The notes under the pieces: generated by a model
The model's database searches: none
What the model was told of the DNA's origin: nothing
Seen by the model: the letters and a program-made list of their open reading frames with translations, nothing else
NCBI RefSeq assembly: GCF_005405225.1
Contig: NZ_BJDQ01000001.1
Coordinates: forward strand, 124,001 to 188,000
DNA length: 64,000 bases
Source of the DNA: Enterococcus dongliensis
Lineage (GTDB): Bacteria > Bacillota > Bacilli > Lactobacillales > Enterococcaceae
Reading direction: 5' to 3'
In this document: in pieces, positions 46,041 to 54,764 of the stretch
How the letters are laid out: the number at the start of each line of letters is the position of its first letter
How positions within the stretch are numbered: the stretch's first letter is position 1
Made by a program: the position numbers and the translations under genes

Positions 46041-46820
46041 TTGGGAGTAAAAAAGAAGGACAATCAAACTTACTATAACCCACTTCGTCGAGCAATTTTG
46101 GCTCATCAAATGATTGAACCTGGTGACAAAGTAGCTATCGGAATGAGTGGTGGAAAAGATAGTACTACGTTACTGTATTTATTGGATCAGATTCGACGAC
46201 AACGCCGATTAGGATTTGATTTTGAGATTGTACCAATTTCATTGGATATGGGATTTCCAGATTGTGACACTGCTCCTATGCAACAGTTTGTGGAAAGTTT
46301 AGGCTATAAACTTGAAATCGTTCCAACAACTATTGCAAAAGTTGTTTTTGATATTCGCAAAGAAAAGTCGCCGTGTTCATTATGTGCAAAGCTGCGGCGA
46401 GGGATTTTGTACAATCGTGCAAGTGAATTAGGCTGTCAAAAAGTCGCATTAGGGCATCATGTTGATGACGCAATTGAAACGTATTTTATGAATTTTTTGT
46501 TTCATGGTAAGTTGAACAGTTTTGCTCCTAAGAGTTATTTATCCAAAACAAAGGTGACATTGATTCGACCAATGATTTATTTGGAAGAACAACAAATTAT
46601 CCGGCTGGTGAAACGGGAAGAGTTACCGGTTGTCTTTAATCCTTGTCCTGTGGATAAAAAAACAAAACGCGAAGAGATCAAAAACTTAGTGACCCGCATT
46701 GCTAAAAACTACCCAGACATCCGAGAAAAGTTTATAATGGGAATGGAACAAGGCACAACAGAAGATTTTTGGACAAAAGTCTCTAGTGGAAACTCTTACA
46801 ATTCATTAATCGGTAAGTAG
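46041..46820 (+). CDS. TtcA-family tRNA 2-thiolation ATPase
   Basis: N-type ATP pyrophosphatase (259 aa) related to TtcA/TtuA, which thiolates tRNA. PP-loop IGMSGGKDSTTLLYLL, the CSLC pair (CxxC) near residue 112, LGHHVDDAIETYFMN and a later Cys in FNPCPVD are the Fe-S/sulfur-transfer residues of the family. TTG 46041 was chosen because GAAAGGAG lies 8 bases upstream; the ATG at 46023 would precede the ribosome site. It is downstream of the LtaS-like gene; a functional link is not obvious. Confidence 0.85.
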   Translation: MGVKKKDNQTYYNPLRRAILAHQMIEPGDKVAIGMSGGKDSTTLLYLLDQIRRQRRLGFDFEIVPISLDMGFPDCDTAPMQQFVESLGYKLEIVPTTIAKVVFDIRKEKSPCSLCAKLRRGILYNRASELGCQKVALGHHVDDAIETYFMNFLFHGKLNSFAPKSYLSKTKVTLIRPMIYLEEQQIIRLVKREELPVVFNPCPVDKKTKREEIKNLVTRIAKNYPDIREKFIMGMEQGTTEDFWTKVSSGNSYNSLIGK

Positions 46821-46844
46821 TGATTGTATTCCAGTCTTTTCTCA

Positions 46845-46853
46845 TGCTATAAT
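46845..46853 (+). promoter_or_regulatory. Extended -10 promoter of the Mn2+ riboswitch transcript
   Basis: TGC followed by consensus TATAAT (46848-46853), with TTGTAT about 18 bp upstream as a weak -35 box. Confidence 0.7.
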
Positions 46854-46865
46854 TCGTTTTGTATT

Positions 46866-46992
46866 CATGAGGGAGTAACTAGCAGCGCAAGCTGTGACAA
46901 CGCCACCAGCAAGAAAAGAAATTTTTCTGGTGTTGTCTTAAATAGTGAGACTTATGTATGTGTCTTTTCGCATACACAAGTCTATTTTTTTT
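46866..46992 (+). ncRNA. yybP-ykoY family Mn2+ riboswitch with terminator
   Basis: The aptamer shows the conserved left segment GAGGGAGTAAC, a GNRA-capped hairpin CAGC-GCAA-GCTG, and a long arm GACAAC, bulged GC, CACCAG pairing with CTGGTG and GTTGTC; the ACAACGCCA segment is the second conserved loop strand. It is followed by a terminator hairpin at 46948-46983 (AGACTT, TGTATG pairing with CATACA, AAGTCT) and T8. Position directly ahead of a P-type cation ATPase is the classic context: Mn2+ binding prevents termination and turns the exporter on. Confidence 0.88.
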
Positions 46993-47028
46993 ACTTCCAA
47001 GTAGAACACCAATTTAAGGAGGAAAATA

Positions 47029-49707
47029 ATGTCAGAGGAGAAAAAGCAACAACTACTAAAGCCTTTTTACTCAGAAGAAAAGGAACAGGTTTTGGCGGAA
47101 GTTCAAACGACCGAAGAGGGCTTGACCTCTGCTGAGGCGGAGAAACGTTTAAGTGAGTATGGTCAAAATGAATTGGATGAGGGCGAAAAGAAAAGTATGC
47201 TCGTTCGCTTCTTAGAACAATTCAAAGATTTAATGATTATTGTCTTACTATTTGCAGCAGTGATTTCAGCCGTTGTTTCTCATGAAGTAGTCGATTCTAT
47301 CATTATCTTAGCCGTTGTTGTCATCAATGCGGTAATGGGTGTCGTCCAAGAATCTAAAGCAGAACAAGCGATTGAGGCCTTGCGAGAAATGTCAACGCCA
47401 AATGCCAATGTTTTGCGGGATGGTCATACTCGTTCAGTAAAATCAACAGATTTAGTTCCTGGTGATATCGTCATGTTAGAAGCAGGAGATGTTGTACCGG
47501 CAGACTTACGCTTGCTTGAAATTGCTTCATTAAAAATCGAAGAAGCAGCATTGACTGGTGAATCTGTTCCGGTTGAAAAAGAATTGATTGTGATTGACGA
47601 AGGCGAAGTCGGTATTGGTGATCGTGTCAATATGGCTTACTCAAATAGTAATGTTACTTACGGGCGTGGTAAAGGGGTCGTTGTCAATACCGGGATGAAT
47701 ACCGAAGTCGGAAAAATCGCCGGGATGTTGGCACAAGCAGATGAGACCGAGACACCGCTTAAAAATAATTTGAATCAACTAGGAAAATTCTTGACCTTTG
47801 CTATTATCATCATCGCTGTTGTGATGTTCTTTGTTGGAACAGTCTTCAATGATACTTCTTGGGTCGATATGTTGTTGACTTCAATCTCATTAGCTGTTGC
47901 AGCTATTCCAGAAGGATTGCCAGCGATTGTGACGATTATCCTTGCTTTAGGGACACAAGTAATGGCAAAAAGAAATTCTGTTATCCGTAAATTACCAGCT
48001 GTGGAAACATTAGGCTCAACGGATATTATCGCTTCAGATAAAACGGGAACATTGACACTGAATCAAATGACCGTTGAAAAATTATATGTAGACGATCATC
48101 AATACGATGCTAACGGCGAAGTACCAGTCGATAGTATGGCGATGAAAGTAATGAACTATGCGAATGATACAAAAATTGCTCAAGATGGTAGTTTGATTGG
48201 TGATCCAACTGAAACGGCATTGGTCCAATTCGGGTTGAACAATGATTTTGATGTTCGTGAAAAAGTGGCTGAAGAACCTCGTGTAGGAGAGTTGCCATTT
48301 GATTCAGATCGTAAATTGATGAGTACTTTGCATCAAGAAAAAAGCGGGAAGATTTTAGTCGCTGTAAAAGGTGCGCCTGATGTCTTGCTTAATCGTACGT
48401 CACAAATCTTGTTGAATGGTCAAGTCATCTCAATGACAGACAAAGAAAAACAAGCTATTTTGGCAAATAATAAGGACATGGCTCAACAAGCATTGCGTGT
48501 TTTAGGAATGGCTTATAAATATGTTGATCAAGTTCCTGCAGAATTAGAAACTGAAATAATCGAAAATGACCTGATTTTCGCTGGCTTAGTCGGTATGATC
48601 GACCCTGAACGAGCTGAAGCAGCAGAAGCTGTTCGAGTAGCTAAAGAAGCAGGTGTTCGTCCACTGATGATTACAGGAGACCACAAAGATACTGCCGAAG
48701 CGATCGCTGTTCGTTTAGGAATCATCGAAAAAGGTGACGATGATGCAGTATTGACGGGTGCACAATTAAATGAGATGTCTGATGAAGAATTTGCTCAAAA
48801 TGTCGAACGTTATTCTGTTTATGCTCGTGTTTCTCCAGAACATAAAGTTCGAATCGTAAAAGCATGGCAAAAAGAAGGCAAAGTAGTTGCTATGACAGGT
48901 GATGGTGTCAATGATGCCCCTGCATTGAAACAGGCGGATATTGGTATTGGTATGGGAATTACTGGGACAGAGGTGTCTAAAGGAGCTTCTGATATGGTCC
49001 TTGCTGATGATAACTTTGCAACGATTGTTGTTGCTGTTGAAGAAGGGCGAAAAGTCTTTTCAAATATTCAAAAAGCTGTCCAATATTTGTTAGCAGCTAA
49101 TTTAGGTGAAGTGTTAACTCTGTTTATTGCTACGTTACTTGGTTGGGATACATTGCTGCCGATCCATTTATTGTGGATCAACTTAGTGACAGATACGTTC
49201 CCAGCGATTGCACTAGGGATGGAACCAGCAGAAAAAGATTTGATGTTGCATAAACCGAGAGGACGCAGCTCAAACTTATTTTCTGGAGGAGTCTTCTCAA
49301 GTATTATCTATCAAGGGATCTTAGAAGCGGCAACAGTATTGTTTGTTTATTGGTCGGCAATCCAATGGCCGGTTCATACAAGTTATGTTGAGATTCATTC
49401 TGATGCATTGACAATGGCATTTGCGACATTAGGCTTGATGCAATTGTTCCATGCTTTCAATGTGAAATCTGTTCATCAGTCATTGTTCAAAGTCGGCGCA
49501 TTCCGCAACAAGAGTTTTAACTGGGCAATCTTGCTTTCCTTTATATTGATGATGATAATCATTGTAGTGCCTGGATTAAATGATGTCTTCCGAGTAGCCC
49601 ATCTTGATCTATATCAATGGGGAATCGTTATTGGTGCATCGTTTGCGATTATTCCAATCGTTGAAATTGTAAAAGTTTTCCAACGAAGCGCACAAAAAGC
49701 AGATTAA
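47029..49707 (+). CDS. P2-type cation-exporting ATPase (Mn2+/Ca2+ exporter)
   Basis: Membrane ATPase of 892 aa. Actuator motif [10 protein letters not shown], phosphorylated Asp337 in [11 protein letters not shown], nucleotide site KGAPD, hinge [19 protein letters not shown], and about ten membrane helices. Helix 4 has IPEGLPAI and helix 6 [13 protein letters not shown], which are the SERCA-like Ca2+/Mn2+ site residues (Glu, Asn, Asp), so this is a P2A pump exporting Ca2+ and/or Mn2+. Homologues behind the same riboswitch in Lactococcus (YoaB) and Streptococcus (MgtA) relieve Mn2+ excess. AAGGAGG precedes the ATG; a terminator follows. Confidence 0.93.
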   Translation: MSEEKKQQLLKPFYSEEKEQVLAEVQTTEEGLTSAEAEKRLSEYGQNELDEGEKKSMLVRFLEQFKDLMIIVLLFAAVISAVVSHEVVDSIIILAVVVINAVMGVVQESKAEQAIEALREMSTPNANVLRDGHTRSVKSTDLVPGDIVMLEAGDVVPADLRLLEIASLKIEEAALTGESVPVEKELIVIDEGEVGIGDRVNMAYSNSNVTYGRGKGVVVNTGMNTEVGKIAGMLAQADETETPLKNNLNQLGKFLTFAIIIIAVVMFFVGTVFNDTSWVDMLLTSISLAVAAIPEGLPAIVTIILALGTQVMAKRNSVIRKLPAVETLGSTDIIASDKTGTLTLNQMTVEKLYVDDHQYDANGEVPVDSMAMKVMNYANDTKIAQDGSLIGDPTETALVQFGLNNDFDVREKVAEEPRVGELPFDSDRKLMSTLHQEKSGKILVAVKGAPDVLLNRTSQILLNGQVISMTDKEKQAILANNKDMAQQALRVLGMAYKYVDQVPAELETEIIENDLIFAGLVGMIDPERAEAAEAVRVAKEAGVRPLMITGDHKDTAEAIAVRLGIIEKGDDDAVLTGAQLNEMSDEEFAQNVERYSVYARVSPEHKVRIVKAWQKEGKVVAMTGDGVNDAPALKQADIGIGMGITGTEVSKGASDMVLADDNFATIVVAVEEGRKVFSNIQKAVQYLLAANLGEVLTLFIATLLGWDTLLPIHLLWINLVTDTFPAIALGMEPAEKDLMLHKPRGRSSNLFSGGVFSSIIYQGILEAATVLFVYWSAIQWPVHTSYVEIHSDALTMAFATLGLMQLFHAFNVKSVHQSLFKVGAFRNKSFNWAILLSFILMMIIIVVPGLNDVFRVAHLDLYQWGIVIGASFAIIPIVEIVKVFQRSAQKAD

Positions 49708-49716
49708 GTTAAAAAT

Positions 49717-49758
49717 AAAACTTCGTATGAGTTCCTAGGAGTCATACGAAGTTTTTTT
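49717..49758 (+). terminator. Terminator after the cation ATPase
   Basis: A 14-bp stem AAAACTTCGTATGA / TCATACGAAGTTTT with an 11-base loop and a T-run. Confidence 0.9.
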
Positions 49759-49879
49759 ATTTATCAAGTGAATTAATCTATCAAGTTCTTTTTTGCTAAA
49801 AATGGATGGGTCGATTATCTATTAGATTTTTTCAGGATGACCAGAAAGTGAAACAATATTTAATATTTACTGAGTGGCT

Positions 49880-49907
49880 TTGCATCTCGATTAAAAATCG
49901 GTAAAAT
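49880..49907 (+). promoter_or_regulatory. Promoter of the 141-aa hypothetical gene
   Basis: TTGCAT at 49880-49885, a 16-bp spacer, TAAAAT at 49902-49907. Confidence 0.6.
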
Positions 49908-49942
49908 GAAGGTATCAAAAGATAGAAAGTAGGAATAAAGGA

Positions 49943-50368
49943 ATGCGACCTAATACAGGGTTTTATGCACGAGAAATCAATGAAATTGTTCAAAATACAG
50001 AAAAAATGGGCGAACGTTTGCATCCAAGCTATGAAGAAATCCGCAAAGCCTTAGATGAGAAGAATATTGCGGCTTTCGATCAAACACGCTTGTCAGAGAT
50101 TCATGAATTATTTAAAGAAGGGACGCAATTTTACCAACTGAATTTAGAGAAAATCAATTTGCTTAAAGCTCCGCCGAAAGTGATGGGCAATCATAAAAAC
50201 TTTGAGAAAGCCTATATCCAATATGTCGCTGGCTGCCAAGAAATGACGAATAGTTTATTGCCAGAAGTAGATGAAGAAGCTTTCAATGCTGCTGAAAAAA
50301 AACAGGATGCTGCGACAGATACAATTTATAAAACAATTCAAAAAATCACAAATTTGTTATTGAAATAG
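49943..50368 (+). CDS. Hypothetical helical protein
   Basis: A 141-residue soluble, mostly alpha-helical protein without recognisable motif, signal peptide or membrane helix. AAAGGA is 6 bases before the ATG and a promoter is visible, so it looks real. The sequence (HPSYEEIRKALDEKNIAAFD, ending in KTIQKITNLLLK) suggests a helical bundle with one Cys near residue 98. It is monocistronic. I do not recognise a family. Confidence 0.7.
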   Translation: MRPNTGFYAREINEIVQNTEKMGERLHPSYEEIRKALDEKNIAAFDQTRLSEIHELFKEGTQFYQLNLEKINLLKAPPKVMGNHKNFEKAYIQYVAGCQEMTNSLLPEVDEEAFNAAEKKQDAATDTIYKTIQKITNLLLK

Positions 50369-50515
50369 TGATCAATCCAAAATACAAATAGAACAAAGGT
50401 TTTTTAATTGTATTATAACGTTATTTTAAGTACAGTGAGAAGAGAATCGGGTATGATTAATCCATAACCAATAACAACCTTTTCTTTTTCATTGCATTTA
50501 TGTAATACTCCTTTT

Positions 50516-50544
50516 GCACCGATTTGCCGATCGGTGCTTTTTTT
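50516..50544 (+). terminator. Orphan terminator downstream of the hypothetical gene
   Basis: An 7- to 8-bp GC-rich stem GCACCGA / TCGGTGC followed by a T-run, about 150 bases after the last stop codon. It could end the 141-aa gene transcript or a small RNA. Confidence 0.75.
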
Positions 50545-50576
50545 TGTGGAAAGATTGTTTAGGGTACGTTAATAAG

Positions 50577-50610
50577 AAAAAACTGACCAAATGATTCAAT
50601 GGTCAGTTTT
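50577..50610 (-). terminator. Terminator of the lactonase/small-protein unit
   Basis: On the minus strand a 10-bp stem AAACTGACCA / TGGTCAGTTT with a short loop, then T-rich sequence; the A-run at 50577 makes it usable on that strand. Confidence 0.82.
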
Positions 50611-50615
50611 GTTCC

Positions 50616-50777
50616 TTAATTTTCAATATTTCTTACATAGTTTTCGAAATAGTCATTCAACTCTTTTTTTATTTTTTGATAATCTTCCTCGGTGTACTCT
50701 TTTTCCTCTAAACGACCTTTAAAATTGGGCAAGCCCAACTCTTTTTTTAGTCGTTCAATAACGGCTTCTTTGTCCAT
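50616..50777 (-). CDS. Small charged protein, 53 aa, unknown function
   Basis: Starts MDKEAVIERLKKELGLPNFK and ends NYVRNIEN. It is strongly charged (Glu/Lys-rich), predicted helical, with no Cys and no membrane segment. AAAGGA is about 8 bases before the ATG and an intrinsic terminator follows the stop by 6 bases, which supports a real gene. It lies 57 bases downstream of the lactonase gene on the same strand and probably shares its transcript. I do not recognise the family. Confidence 0.65.
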   Translation of the reverse strand: MDKEAVIERLKKELGLPNFKGRLEEKEYTEEDYQKIKKELNDYFENYVRNIEN

Positions 50778-50834
50778 AGAAACGTCCTTTCTTAATCAAA
50801 TAGTTTGTCGTATCAGCTAATTGGTAGAAGTTGA

Positions 50835-51854
50835 TTAATCAAAATATACACAAACAGCTTCTGGTGCAAAGACATCTTTTTGGATCATGGTTAAGCGCCC
50901 ACTCTCATTGTCACGACGATAAAGAGTCAAGTTGTCACTGTTTTGGTTGGCAACAACAATGTATTTATTGTCTGGACTTAAAGCAAAATCTCTTGGGAAA
51001 TCACCTTCTGTGGCAATGGATTGGATCCGCTCAATAGTCAATCCAGTTTCTGCAATGGCAAAGACAGCAATGGAATTGTGTCCCCGATTAGAGGCATATA
51101 AGAAACGTCCATCATTGGATACGCGGATGGCTGCACCGCCATTTTCACCGCTGAAATCTTTTGGTAAAGTTGAAATTTTTTGTTTTTGAGTAAAGCGGCC
51201 GTCGGTTCCGTCATAGGCTAAAACACTCACGCTGCTATCTAATTCACCAAAAAGATAAGCGATCATTTTAGTAGGATGGAAGACTAGATGACGAGGACCT
51301 GTGCCAGGTTCCGCTACATAAACGGCAACTTCTTCTACATCTCCTGTAGCAGAAACATCATATGTGTATACGCGATCCGTTCCTAAGTCACAAACAACTA
51401 AGCGTTGATCAGGTGTCAAATCAGTGTAATGGGTATGGGCTTTGTCTTGATTTTTATGAGGACCTGTAGGCTCAGAATGAAAAAGTGATGCAGCAGCTTT
51501 AAGTGAACCATCTGGTTGGATTTTATAAGTGTTTAGTTCGCCTTTATGATAATTTGCTCCATAAACTAATTGACGAGCTTCATCAACTGCTACATAGCAA
51601 GGTGCAGCGCCTTCTTCTGTCACCGCATTCAAAAATTCATTTTGTTGATTATAACTGGATAGTCCACCTTGATTATCCCGACTGGTGACAGAATAAAGAA
51701 CGTGTTCGTTGCTTTTAGCAAGATAGGTGGGACTGGTTTCTGCTGTTACTAAATTGAGATTTGTTAATGTTTCAGTTGAAGTATCGAGTTCGATTTGGTA
51801 AATTCCTTGACTGATTCGTCGAGTGTAGGTACCTAAAAGTATTTTATGGATCAT
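50835..51854 (-). CDS. 6-Phosphogluconolactonase-type beta-propeller protein
   Basis: Lactonase family 10-like protein (339 aa), seven-bladed propeller. Repeated blade motifs such as PTYLAKSNEHVLYSV, PRHLVFHPTKMIAYLFGE, RVSNDGRFLYASNRGHNSIAVF and FPRDFALSPDNKYIVVANQ are characteristic of YbhE/YkgB-type Pgl. The probable reaction is hydrolysis of 6-phosphogluconolactone in the pentose phosphate pathway, but relatives with other sugar lactones exist. ATG 51854 has GGAGG 7 bases upstream; the frame to 51890 runs through the ribosome site. Confidence 0.88.
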   Translation of the reverse strand: MIHKILLGTYTRRISQGIYQIELDTSTETLTNLNLVTAETSPTYLAKSNEHVLYSVTSRDNQGGLSSYNQQNEFLNAVTEEGAAPCYVAVDEARQLVYGANYHKGELNTYKIQPDGSLKAAASLFHSEPTGPHKNQDKAHTHYTDLTPDQRLVVCDLGTDRVYTYDVSATGDVEEVAVYVAEPGTGPRHLVFHPTKMIAYLFGELDSSVSVLAYDGTDGRFTQKQKISTLPKDFSGENGGAAIRVSNDGRFLYASNRGHNSIAVFAIAETGLTIERIQSIATEGDFPRDFALSPDNKYIVVANQNSDNLTLYRRDNESGRLTMIQKDVFAPEAVCVYFD

Positions 51855-51921
51855 AAAAAAACCTCCTTCATGATATCTACATTCTAGCAAGTTTATTCTC
51901 GCTTGGATAGCGCTAACTTTG

Positions 51922-51930
51922 TGATATAAT
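51922..51930 (+). promoter_or_regulatory. Extended -10 promoter of the sorbitol EIIA-like gene
   Basis: TGA followed by consensus TATAAT (51925-51930); TTGGAT at 51903-51908 may be the -35 box (16 bp). Confidence 0.65.
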
Positions 51931-51960
51931 TGAAAAATAACTGAGAAAAGAGTGTGACAG

Positions 51961-52305
51961 ATGACAGCAACAGAAATTACTCAAATTGGAGAAAATGCCG
52001 TTGATGATGAAAAGATTTTAGTTCTTTTTGGTCAGACAATTACACCAGACTTATTGGATGTTTCGATTGTACAAAAAGCACTGAATGAAGATCCGATTGC
52101 CTTAAAAAAAGGAGGACAACTGATTTTCGGAGATCAAACATATCAGGTAAATAGTGTAGGGCCGTTAGCAAATCAAAATCTAAATGAGATCGGTCATGCG
52201 ACGATCTTTTTCCAAAAAGAAGTGGGGGCAGTCCCTAACGCAATTTATGTCACCCCAGAAAAACTTCCAGCATTGGAAGTTGGAATGAAAATTATCTTTC
52301 AGTAG
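51961..52305 (+). CDS. Stand-alone PTS glucitol/sorbitol EIIA-like protein
   Basis: Cytoplasmic protein (114 aa, the length of GutA/SrlB). Typical features are the N-terminal TEITQIGENAVDDEKILVLFGQ, GGQLIFGDQTYQVNSVGPLANQNLNEIGHATIFF (with the conserved His) and a C-terminal KIIF. No glucitol EIIB, EIIC, dehydrogenase or GutR gene is nearby; instead an AI-2E-family permease starts 12 bases downstream, so they are probably co-transcribed. It may be an orphan phosphocarrier or regulator rather than part of sorbitol uptake. Confidence 0.85.
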   Translation: MTATEITQIGENAVDDEKILVLFGQTITPDLLDVSIVQKALNEDPIALKKGGQLIFGDQTYQVNSVGPLANQNLNEIGHATIFFQKEVGAVPNAIYVTPEKLPALEVGMKIIFQ

Positions 52306-52317
52306 GAGCGTGAGTAA

Positions 52318-53475
52318 GTGGATAAAAAGAAATTAGCACAAAAAACTTCTTGGTTTTGGAAATGGTTTTTAAATAGCCAAGTCGTTGTAGCATTGATTAT
52401 TGTATTATTGCTGCTGCTGATTACCTTGGTTTTTACAAAAGTATCCTACCTTTTCGAACCTGTTGGACAATTTTTTGCCATTGTAGGTCTACCTGTCGTC
52501 ATTGCGGGGATTCTTTATTATTTAATGAATCCTGTGATCAACTTTTTAGAAAAAAAAGGGTTGAATCGAACGTTGGCGATTGTCTTGCTTTTTATAGCAG
52601 TCATCGCTTTGCTTATTTGGGGTGTGGTAGTAATCATTCCACAGATTCGTGAACAAATAGGATCGATGATGCAGAGTTTGCCAGGTTATTTTGATACAAT
52701 CAGTGACAAAGCAAATGAAATTTTTAAAGATCCAGCTTTCAAACCATTTCAGCAGCACGTTGACAACAGTCTACAAAAAATACTAGGGTCATTGACTGAA
52801 ACGGCACAAAATATTTCACGTATGACTTTACAAGGCTTGGGTAGTGTTGTTTCAACAGTAGCTACTGTAGTGATCGCATTGATTACTGCACCGATCATTT
52901 TGTTTTTCTTATTAAAAGATGGCAATCGCTTGGCCCCCTATATCCTTAATTTTCTACCGACCAAAACTCGGAAACCAACATTGAAGGTCATGTCAGAAAT
53001 AAATTCCCAACTGGCTTCTTATATCCGGGGTCAATTGACAGTGGCTTTTTCAGTAGCAGTGATGTTTATCATCGGATTTTCATTAGTAGGGATGAAATAT
53101 GCAATCACATTGGGTATCTTAGCTGGATTTTTAAATTTGGTTCCTTATTTAGGCTCATTTTTCGCAATGGTACCAGTAATTTTTATCGCGATTGTTACTG
53201 GTCCAGTCATGTTAGTCAAAGTGATCATTGTTTTTGTGATCGAACAGACGATCGAAGGACGGATCGTTTCCCCATTAGTTTTGGGCAATCAATTGAAGAT
53301 CCATCCAATCACAATCATGTTCGTGTTGTTAACGGCTGGTAAGATATTTGGTATCACGGGCATCATCTTAGGAATCCCTTTTTATGCAGTAATGAAAGTG
53401 GTCGCTATCCATGTGTTTGAATGGTATAAAGGCGTTTCAAATCTTTATGAAGAAGAAAAAAAACCTGTCGACTAG
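52318..53475 (+). CDS. AI-2E family transporter (PerM/YdbI-like)
   Basis: Membrane protein of 385 aa with about eight hydrophobic segments. It has the family layout: two N-terminal helices around 20-75, a helical outside loop with GSMMQSLPGYFDTISDKANEI, the ALITAPIILFFLLKDG segment, and the conserved GxxxAxxxxxPyxG-like VPYLGSFFAMVP near residue 280 followed by the C-terminal helices. Family members export autoinducer-2 (TqsA) or act as Na+/H+ antiporters; the role here is unknown. GTG start with AGGAG upstream. Confidence 0.85.
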   Translation: MDKKKLAQKTSWFWKWFLNSQVVVALIIVLLLLLITLVFTKVSYLFEPVGQFFAIVGLPVVIAGILYYLMNPVINFLEKKGLNRTLAIVLLFIAVIALLIWGVVVIIPQIREQIGSMMQSLPGYFDTISDKANEIFKDPAFKPFQQHVDNSLQKILGSLTETAQNISRMTLQGLGSVVSTVATVVIALITAPIILFFLLKDGNRLAPYILNFLPTKTRKPTLKVMSEINSQLASYIRGQLTVAFSVAVMFIIGFSLVGMKYAITLGILAGFLNLVPYLGSFFAMVPVIFIAIVTGPVMLVKVIIVFVIEQTIEGRIVSPLVLGNQLKIHPITIMFVLLTAGKIFGITGIILGIPFYAVMKVVAIHVFEWYKGVSNLYEEEKKPVD

Positions 53476-53490
53476 TCGACAGGTTTTTTT
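53459..53490. terminator. Bidirectional terminator with stop codon in the loop
   Basis: A perfect palindrome with arms AAACCTGTCGAC / GTCGACAGGTTT around TA, flanked by A- and T-runs. The permease stop codon TAG lies at its centre. Confidence 0.9.
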
Positions 53491-53496
53491 GATTGA

Positions 53497-54117
53497 TTAA
53501 AATTGTGCAGCTAATGATCGAGCCATTTCTTTTGCTTTATCCATGATTTCAGGGGCTTTTTCTGGATCGTAATCAGCGCCTTCAATATAGATAGAATCAA
53601 AATCAGTAATCCCAATAAAATTTAAGATTCCTTTGACATACTGAGCAGAAAAATCTTGCCCTTGATACGTACCGCCGCTTGATTGGATATGCAGAGCTTT
53701 TTTATCAGTAACTAAGCCGATCGGTCCATCTGCAGTATATTTGAACGTTTTTCCAGCAACGTTGATCGTATCGAACCAAGCTTTTAATCTGGTAGGGATA
53801 TTTAGATTCCATAAGGCGTTAGCGATTACGATTTTTTGACTAGCTAAAAATTGATCAGTGAATTCATTAAAAACACGAACTTTTTCTTGCTGAGCAGTAG
53901 TCAAATCGGTAAACACAGCCCCTTTTTGCAATGATTGCCAAGCTAGCAAGAGGTCACTATCGATCTCTGGAAGATCCATGTGATACAAATCCAGCGTGGT
54001 AAAAACATCTTCAGGATGACTAGCTTGATGTGCTTCGATAAAAGTTTCTAAAACGGTCACTGTTTGTGAATTTTCTGCGGTCAATGGATGGGCATTCACG
54101 ATTAGAACGTTGGCCAA
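53497..54117 (-). CDS. azoR: FMN-dependent NADH-azoreductase
   Basis: Flavodoxin-fold quinone/azo reductase (206 aa), close in length to E. faecalis AzoA (208 aa). N-terminal LIVNAHPLTAENS binds FMN phosphate; FANALWNLNIPTRLKAWFD-like IANALWNLNIPTRLKAWF and the IQSSGGTYQG loop are signature segments. It starts at TTG 54117, 5-6 bases after AAGGAGTG; the GTG at 54126 is part of that site. Likely role: detoxification of quinones. It is convergent with the permease gene. Confidence 0.9.
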   Translation of the reverse strand: MANVLIVNAHPLTAENSQTVTVLETFIEAHQASHPEDVFTTLDLYHMDLPEIDSDLLLAWQSLQKGAVFTDLTTAQQEKVRVFNEFTDQFLASQKIVIANALWNLNIPTRLKAWFDTINVAGKTFKYTADGPIGLVTDKKALHIQSSGGTYQGQDFSAQYVKGILNFIGITDFDSIYIEGADYDPEKAPEIMDKAKEMARSLAAQF

Positions 54118-54200
54118 AATTAACACTCCTTAAAATTAGTTATAAGCAAATCCTACACAAAAGAAGGACCATAGACAATTTATCTGCTTAATGATTAAGT

Positions 54201-54509
54201 TCAACTAGCTAGATAATGCTGATAGGCAGCCGCACCACCAATTACGTTGACCACTTGAAACCCTTCCTTGCGTAAAAATTGCGCCATAGTTTTGGAGCGA
54301 CCACCAAATTGAGTAAACAGGTAATACGTTTTACTTTTGTCAAGTTGGTCTAAGCAATTAGGTAACTGAGTTAAAGAAATCTGAGTGACAGCTGGGCCTT
54401 TTAATAATTCAAAAGAATCGATAAATTCAGGATCTCTCAAATCTAAAATCTCGATGGATTCATTTGCCGCTAGCAGCATAAATTCGTTAATTGTTACGGA
54501 ATAAGTCAT
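54201..54509 (-). CDS. Rhodanese-like domain protein without catalytic Cys
   Basis: Single rhodanese fold (102 aa from ATG 54509; a TTG at 54518 is also possible). ILDLRDPEFIDSF is the usual N-terminal motif, and YYLFTQFGGRSKTMAQFLRKEGFQVVNVIGGAAAYQ the C-terminal half. At the active loop, where CxxGxRS is expected, the sequence is TQFGGRS with no Cys, so sulfurtransferase activity is unlikely. It probably acts as a binding or regulatory domain. The ribosome site is weak (AAAGG, long spacing). Confidence 0.82.
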   Translation of the reverse strand: MTYSVTINEFMLLAANESIEILDLRDPEFIDSFELLKGPAVTQISLTQLPNCLDQLDKSKTYYLFTQFGGRSKTMAQFLRKEGFQVVNVIGGAAAYQHYLAS

Positions 54510-54711
54510 TTTTTTCAACAGCCTTTTCTTTTTAGATTGATTCCCACTTTAATTGATGAATGGATTAGATTCAAGTTTTCTCCTAGTAGTTTAAATGAAT
54601 TTGAAGAAAAGTAAAGAAAACAGTCAAAAAAATTCAACTCATCAATCCCACTGAGTTTCTAGTCACCCAAAAGAGAAAAAATCCCTTTTCTATCTATGGA
54701 AAGGATATCAC

Positions 54712-54740
54712 TTGCGTGAATTTGAAGGCATCGGTAAAAT
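54712..54740 (+). promoter_or_regulatory. Promoter of the VOC-family gene
   Basis: TTGCGT at 54712-54717, a 17-bp spacer, TAAAAT at 54735-54740. Confidence 0.6.
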
Positions 54741-54764
54741 GGTAATGACGGAGGGAAGAAAATA

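Noticed and set aside
46824-47135. A 103-codon plus-strand frame upstream of the cation ATPase
   Set aside because: It runs through the riboswitch aptamer and its terminator and overlaps the ATPase gene start in another frame.
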